From assembly GCF_030146175.1 (NCBI RefSeq), contig NZ_JASLCE010000062.1:1-5642 (forward strand): a stretch of DNA of 5,642 nucleotides, read 5' to 3'. The stretch is from Flavobacterium sp. Lineage in GTDB: Bacteria; Bacteroidota; Bacteroidia; Flavobacteriales; Flavobacteriaceae. Positions 5,610 to 5,642 of this stretch are shown here, piece by piece. The position numbers and the translations under genes were made by a program. Below the pieces are notes generated by a model that was not told where the DNA came from, made no database searches, and saw only the letters and a list, made by a program, of their open reading frames with translations. How positions within the stretch are numbered: position 1 is the stretch's first letter; every line of letters begins with the position of its first letter.

Positions 5610-5642
5610 CGGCAAGTCCTACACGACCAGCTCCTGCAGACT
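5610..5642 (+). ncRNA. ffs: Small SRP RNA (4.5S-like), 5' part only
   Basis: The segment starting GGCAAGTCCTACACGACCAG and continuing CTCCTGCAGACT looks like the 5' arm of the small signal recognition particle RNA of flavobacteria, as I remember it. That RNA forms a long hairpin which binds the Ffh GTPase and helps target membrane and exported proteins. A strong -7 element ends a few bases upstream. The window stops before the conserved Ffh-binding loop (the GGAAGGAAGCA-type core) and before the 3' arm that should pair with GGCAAG, so the call rests on the 5' sequence and the promoter. The start is approximate, within about 3 bases. Confidence 0.72.

Overview
The window looks like a piece of a Flavobacterium-type (Bacteroidota) chromosome. 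The DNA is AT-rich, starts are preceded by A-rich stretches rather than a Shine-Dalgarno sequence, and two sites match the Bacteroidota -7 promoter element TAnnTTTG. There is also a lipoprotein glutaminyl-peptide cyclotransferase of the kind common in flavobacteria. All eight protein genes lie on the minus strand. The only plus-strand feature is the 5' end of an RNA gene at the right edge, probably the small SRP RNA.

Right end (about 4444-5642): the 5' end of a probable SRP RNA (ffs), with a good TTG/TATATTTG promoter, is divergent from a lipoprotein glutaminyl-peptide cyclotransferase with a five-bladed propeller domain. This is the only gene assigned to an enzyme family with confidence, and this part looks like stable core genome.

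Left and middle (1-4397): seven small to medium cytoplasmic proteins without signal peptides or membrane segments. One is SUKH (SMI1/KNR4)-like, and one resembles the DUF1629/Imm11 and Imm43 immunity proteins. Two are about 60% identical paralogs of a 230-residue family I do not recognise. Three more are unassigned: 168 aa, 146 aa, and a fragment cut by the left edge. The content and tight packing fit a polyimmunity array, a store of antidote genes against polymorphic toxins, with no toxin gene visible. That reading is inferred from two family resemblances plus context.

From 2375 downward, paralog, Imm11-like gene, paralog and edge fragment follow one another with gaps of 10, 17 and 46 bp. 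They probably form one operon, read from a TATGTTTG promoter just upstream of 2375. The 145-bp gap before it also holds a 31-bp REP-like palindrome. The last 15 codons and the stop of both paralogs lie in a perfect 51-bp direct repeat that brackets the Imm11-like gene, a likely substrate for duplication, deletion or gene conversion.
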